Part shown: piece after piece, positions 6,952 to 8,967 of the stretch
Layout of the letters: each line of letters opens with the position of its first letter
Numbering within the stretch: position 1 is the stretch's first letter
Assembly (NCBI GenBank): GCA_902803675.1
Contig: CADCQZ010000410.1
Location: 1 to 8,967, forward strand
Source of the DNA: an uncultured Eubacteriales bacterium
GTDB lineage: Bacteria > Bacillota_A > Clostridia > Christensenellales > Aristaeellaceae
Direction of reading: 5' to 3'
Length of the DNA: 8,967 nt
Position numbers and translations under genes: made by a program
The notes under the pieces: generated by a model
Seen by the model: only the letters and a program-made list of their open reading frames with translations
What the model was told of the DNA's origin: nothing
The model's database searches: none

Positions 6952-6988
6952 GATTTGATAAGTATGATGAACATACCGGATTGCGGTC

Positions 6989-7017
6989 ATTATAGCATAT
7001 CAGGGAACAAAGTGTAT
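6989..7017 (-). promoter_or_regulatory. Sigma-A-type extended -10 promoter of the transporter operon
   Basis: The minus strand reads TGCTATAAT: a perfect -10 hexamer (TATAAT, 6989-6994) preceded by the TGn extension (6995-6997). With a 17-base spacer the -35 position (7012-7017) holds ATACAC, or TACACT with 16 bases, both poor matches. Transcription would start near 6982, giving a leader of about 44 bases before the ATG at 6938. A strong extended -10 with a weak -35 fits a promoter helped by an activator such as the AraC-type protein encoded just upstream. The rest of the 123-base gap (6939-7061) is AT-richer than the flanking genes; no terminator for the regulator gene is evident. Confidence 0.7.
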
Positions 7018-7033
7018 TATTCTGCCAAATCAG

Positions 7034-7057
7034 AGCAATAATCCATACCAATAGCAA
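7034..7057 (-). promoter_or_regulatory. Candidate activator half-site direct repeat
   Basis: TTGCT occurs twice on the minus strand, at 7053-7057 and 7034-7038, 19 bases apart. The surrounding words are similar (TGTTGCTATTGG and TATTGCTCTGATTTGG). The nearer copy lies about 17 bases upstream of the -35 position. Direct half-sites about two helical turns apart just upstream of -35 are the usual arrangement for AraC-family activators. The words are short and could be chance. Confidence 0.3.
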
Positions 7058-7061
7058 CAGA

Positions 7062-8288
7062 TCATACTTTCGCGGCCGGGGCACTGCTGTTCCGGTACTG
7101 TTTCGGCGTCATGCCCGTAGCCTGCCTGAACACGGGGAAGAAATATTTCACCGACGAAAAGCCGCACTGCCGGGCGACGGAGGCGATATCCTCCTCGGTG
7201 TAGGTGAGCAGATCCCTGGCCCGGTCGATCCGGGCGCGCCTGAGATAAGAAGCGAAGCCCTCCCCGTGGGTGCGGCGGAAGAAACGGCTGAAGTAGGTGC
7301 GTGAAAAGCCGAAATGGGAGCTGACGGTCTCCAGATCCAGCTTCGGGTCGCTCAGATGATCCTCGATGAACTGTACCGCCGCGTTCACGGAGCGGTCGGA
7401 GTATCCCGGATGGTTCTGATTCCTGTTCAGGTCGATCTCCGCCTGCACATAGGAGGTGTGGATGCAGGCGGCGGACTCCCCGGCGCTGCCGATCCCGTAA
7501 TAAAGACGCACATCCATATTGAGCAGACAGTAGCTGCTCACCTGCTCGATGATCTCGCCGATGCTCCGGTTCTGGAGCTTTTCCTCATGACCGATCAGGC
7601 AGTTGATGCGGTATCCGGAATCGAAAAAAACATAGATCTGATACCCTTCCGCCTTCAGGGCGGCCTTGAGGGAGGAAAGCACCAGAAAGCTGACAGCCTC
7701 GTAGTTCGGTTTATCGATCTCCAGGGGCATATCCACGATGACGACCGTGTAGAAGGGGCCCGGGCAGTCGATCTGGAGGGTGGCGAATTTGCTCTTGACG
7801 GTCTCGGTGTCCTGCACGGGCTTGCGCATGAGCAGGGACAGATAATGCTGGCGGATGACGGGGATGTTCTCGTTCACCACCGTCTTGAGCCGGCCCATGA
7901 TGTCGTCCTTTCTCTGCCGGATCTGCTCCAGGATCCGGGGCATGACGTCCCGGACCGTCTCGGAGCGCACGGGCTTGGGCAGGAACTCCACGTGATCGAG
8001 GGTCATGAGATCATGGGAAAAGGAAAAGGCGCGGTAGTGGACGAAGACGATGACGAAGGCCTCGGCGTTCTTTTTCCGGAAGCTGTCCACGTATCCGAGG
8101 ATGCGCTCAAAGGGCGCGTCCACATCCAGGATGACCACATGAGCGTGGTTTTCCGGGATCCCCTCCCCGCCGGGCGGCAGAAAATTCTCCTGCAGGACGA
8201 CGTCATCCGGGCAGCCGAACACAACAGCATTCCTGATCTTCGCCATGCTGCGGAGATCGTCCGTACATATCAGGCAGGAAATGCTCAT
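7062..8288 (-). CDS. AraC-family regulator with degenerate receiver domain (YesN-like)
   Basis: A 408-residue predicted transcription regulator. Residues 1-125 resemble a response-regulator receiver: acidic pair Asp10-Asp11, VVILDVDAP with Asp55 at the phosphorylation position, and FLPKPV with Lys105. The usual Thr/Ser of the fourth strand is replaced (VIVFVHY, Val83), and the segment between strands 1 and 3 is atypical. A middle region (about 126-295) has no motif I can name. The C-terminal AraC domain (about 298-400) has two helix-turn-helix units: LETVSSHFGFSRTYFSRFF (319-337) and IASVARQCGFSSVKYFFPVF (368-387), ending TGMTPKQYR. Pro386 replaces the usual basic or polar residue of the second recognition helix. 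The ATG at 8288 has GGGGGAG 6 bases upstream. It follows the esterase stop by 16 bases and precedes the transporter promoter, so it is the probable activator of the operon. No histidine kinase is visible here. Confidence 0.88.
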   Translation of the reverse strand: MSISCLICTDDLRSMAKIRNAVVFGCPDDVVLQENFLPPGGEGIPENHAHVVILDVDAPFERILGYVDSFRKKNAEAFVIVFVHYRAFSFSHDLMTLDHVEFLPKPVRSETVRDVMPRILEQIRQRKDDIMGRLKTVVNENIPVIRQHYLSLLMRKPVQDTETVKSKFATLQIDCPGPFYTVVIVDMPLEIDKPNYEAVSFLVLSSLKAALKAEGYQIYVFFDSGYRINCLIGHEEKLQNRSIGEIIEQVSSYCLLNMDVRLYYGIGSAGESAACIHTSYVQAEIDLNRNQNHPGYSDRSVNAAVQFIEDHLSDPKLDLETVSSHFGFSRTYFSRFFRRTHGEGFASYLRRARIDRARDLLTYTEEDIASVARQCGFSSVKYFFPVFRQATGMTPKQYRNSSAPAAKV

Positions 8289-8304
8289 ATCCCTCTCCCC
8301 CGGA

Positions 8305-8967
8305 TCAAAGGCGGCACAGGGTGCCGATCAGCAGCCCGGCCATGATCCTGTAGCATTCCGTGGACGGATGAAGAGAATACAGCGGATTCGGGTCCGCGGC
8401 CGCGCCGGGATCCGGCTCCGGATCGTTGATCATGAGGGGCCTTGCGCTTACGTCCATCCTGATCAGGCCGTACCAGTCACACACGGGGCATCCGTAAGCC
8501 TTTCCCGCCCGGATCAAAGCGTCGGCGAAACGCTTTTCCACCCTGCCGGGATCCTTCCGCGGGTACTCATACCCTCCGGGCGCGTAGATCCACCCGTTCA
8601 GCGGGGTCATCAGGACGACGCGGGCGGCGGGAGCGGCCCGGCGGATATGCTCGATGCCGCTCTGCAGACAGCCGAAAAAGGTGGTCAGATCAAAGGCGGA
8701 GCCTTCCGGCATCAGCGTCCCCGTCGGCACGTTGAAACGGCTGTCGTTCGCGCCGGAGGTGATGAGCACATCATCGGCGCCGTCAAGGTCCGTATCGAGG
8801 ATCCTTTCGCGGATCTCAAGGATCGTGGCGTTGCTGATGCCCTCGTTGCGGACGCGCATGCCCAGGGCCCGCAGATAGCTCCCGAACCCGCGCGCGGGCT
8901 TTCCCGCTTCCTTGCCCCAGTTGTACTTATGACCGTCATACCAGGTGACGGAGTCGCCGAAACAGAC
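8305..8967 (-). CDS. SGNH/GDSL-family hydrolase (esterase), 5' end cut by window edge
   Basis: The visible 220 residues begin inside the protein at VCFGDSVTWYDG; the true start lies beyond 8967, and the internal ATG at 8859 would omit the nucleophile. Block I is GDS (fragment residues 4-6, Ser nucleophile), block II NEGISNAT (41-48), block III SGAND (71-75, oxyanion Gly and Asn) and block V LHPS (199-202, His200). The family's Asp three residues before that His is Tyr here (YSLH). The fold suits removal of acyl groups from carbohydrates. With a sialate lyase in the neighbouring operon, a sialic-acid or glycan O-acetylesterase is plausible but not shown. Secretion cannot be judged without the N-terminus. 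It is probably cotranscribed with the regulator gene 16 bases downstream. Confidence 0.82.
   Translation of the reverse strand, partial: VCFGDSVTWYDGHKYNWGKEAGKPARGFGSYLRALGMRVRNEGISNATILEIRERILDTDLDGADDVLITSGANDSRFNVPTGTLMPEGSAFDLTTFFGCLQSGIEHIRRAAPAARVVLMTPLNGWIYAPGGYEYPRKDPGRVEKRFADALIRAGKAYGCPVCDWYGLIRMDVSARPLMINDPEPDPGAAADPNPLYSLHPSTECYRIMAGLLIGTLCRL

Noticed and set aside
307..8345. Several long plus-strand open frames (for example 307-1647, 2330-3367, 3357-4631, 5709-6995, 7314-8345).
   Set aside because: They lie antisense to well-supported minus-strand genes, have His/Asp/Arg-rich composition without family motifs, and arise from the GC-rich third positions of the real genes.
1..8967. 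CRISPR arrays, insertion sequences, tRNA or rRNA genes.
   Set aside because: No spaced repeats, transposase motifs, terminal inverted repeats or recognisable RNA genes were seen; the window is almost fully occupied by protein genes.

Overview
All supported genes in this window lie on the minus strand. They read from right to left: SGNH esterase (cut by the right edge), AraC-type regulator, substrate-binding protein, two permeases, two ATPases, N-acetylneuraminate lyase, YhcH-family protein (cut by the left edge). The DNA is GC-rich, starts are preceded by strong purine-rich Shine-Dalgarno sequences, and the regulator is of the YesN/AraC response-regulator style common in Clostridia. Together these suggest a gut-type Bacillota (Clostridia or Christensenellales-like) genome. 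That placement is an inference from style, not a marker-gene assignment.

Right part (about 7062-8967): an SGNH/GDSL esterase-like protein is followed after 16 bases by a transcriptional regulator. The regulator has a degenerate receiver domain, a middle region and a C-terminal AraC DNA-binding domain. A 123-base intergenic region (6939-7061) holds a convincing extended -10 promoter that reads leftward into the transporter operon.

Middle part (1315-6938): a complete ABC importer of the peptide/nickel (DppABCDF/OppABCDF) family. A hairpin sits between the binding-protein gene and the first permease gene. The permease and ATPase genes are tightly packed, with 4- and 8-base overlaps.

Left part (1-1311): an N-acetylneuraminate lyase (NanA-type aldolase) follows the last ATPase gene after only 3 bases, and a YhcH/NanQ-family protein follows it. 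The likely job of the operon is therefore uptake and first-step breakdown of sialic acid or a related 2-keto sugar acid, with the esterase possibly removing O-acetyl groups. Peptide-family sialic acid importers (SatABCD of Haemophilus ducreyi) provide a precedent.

The most striking observation is in the binding protein (5352-6938). It has a normal signal peptide and normal total length, but its SBP_bac_5 domain appears circularly permuted. The half that normally follows (VRQA..AID motif, YDP.KAK.LL motif, C-terminal strand) comes directly after the signal peptide. The half that normally comes first (LAESYEVSEDG, WHDGEPLTPADV, NPIGSGPFK) comes second and ends exactly where the other half would have begun. 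No unpermuted copy is visible in the window, so this looks like the working receptor of the transporter.
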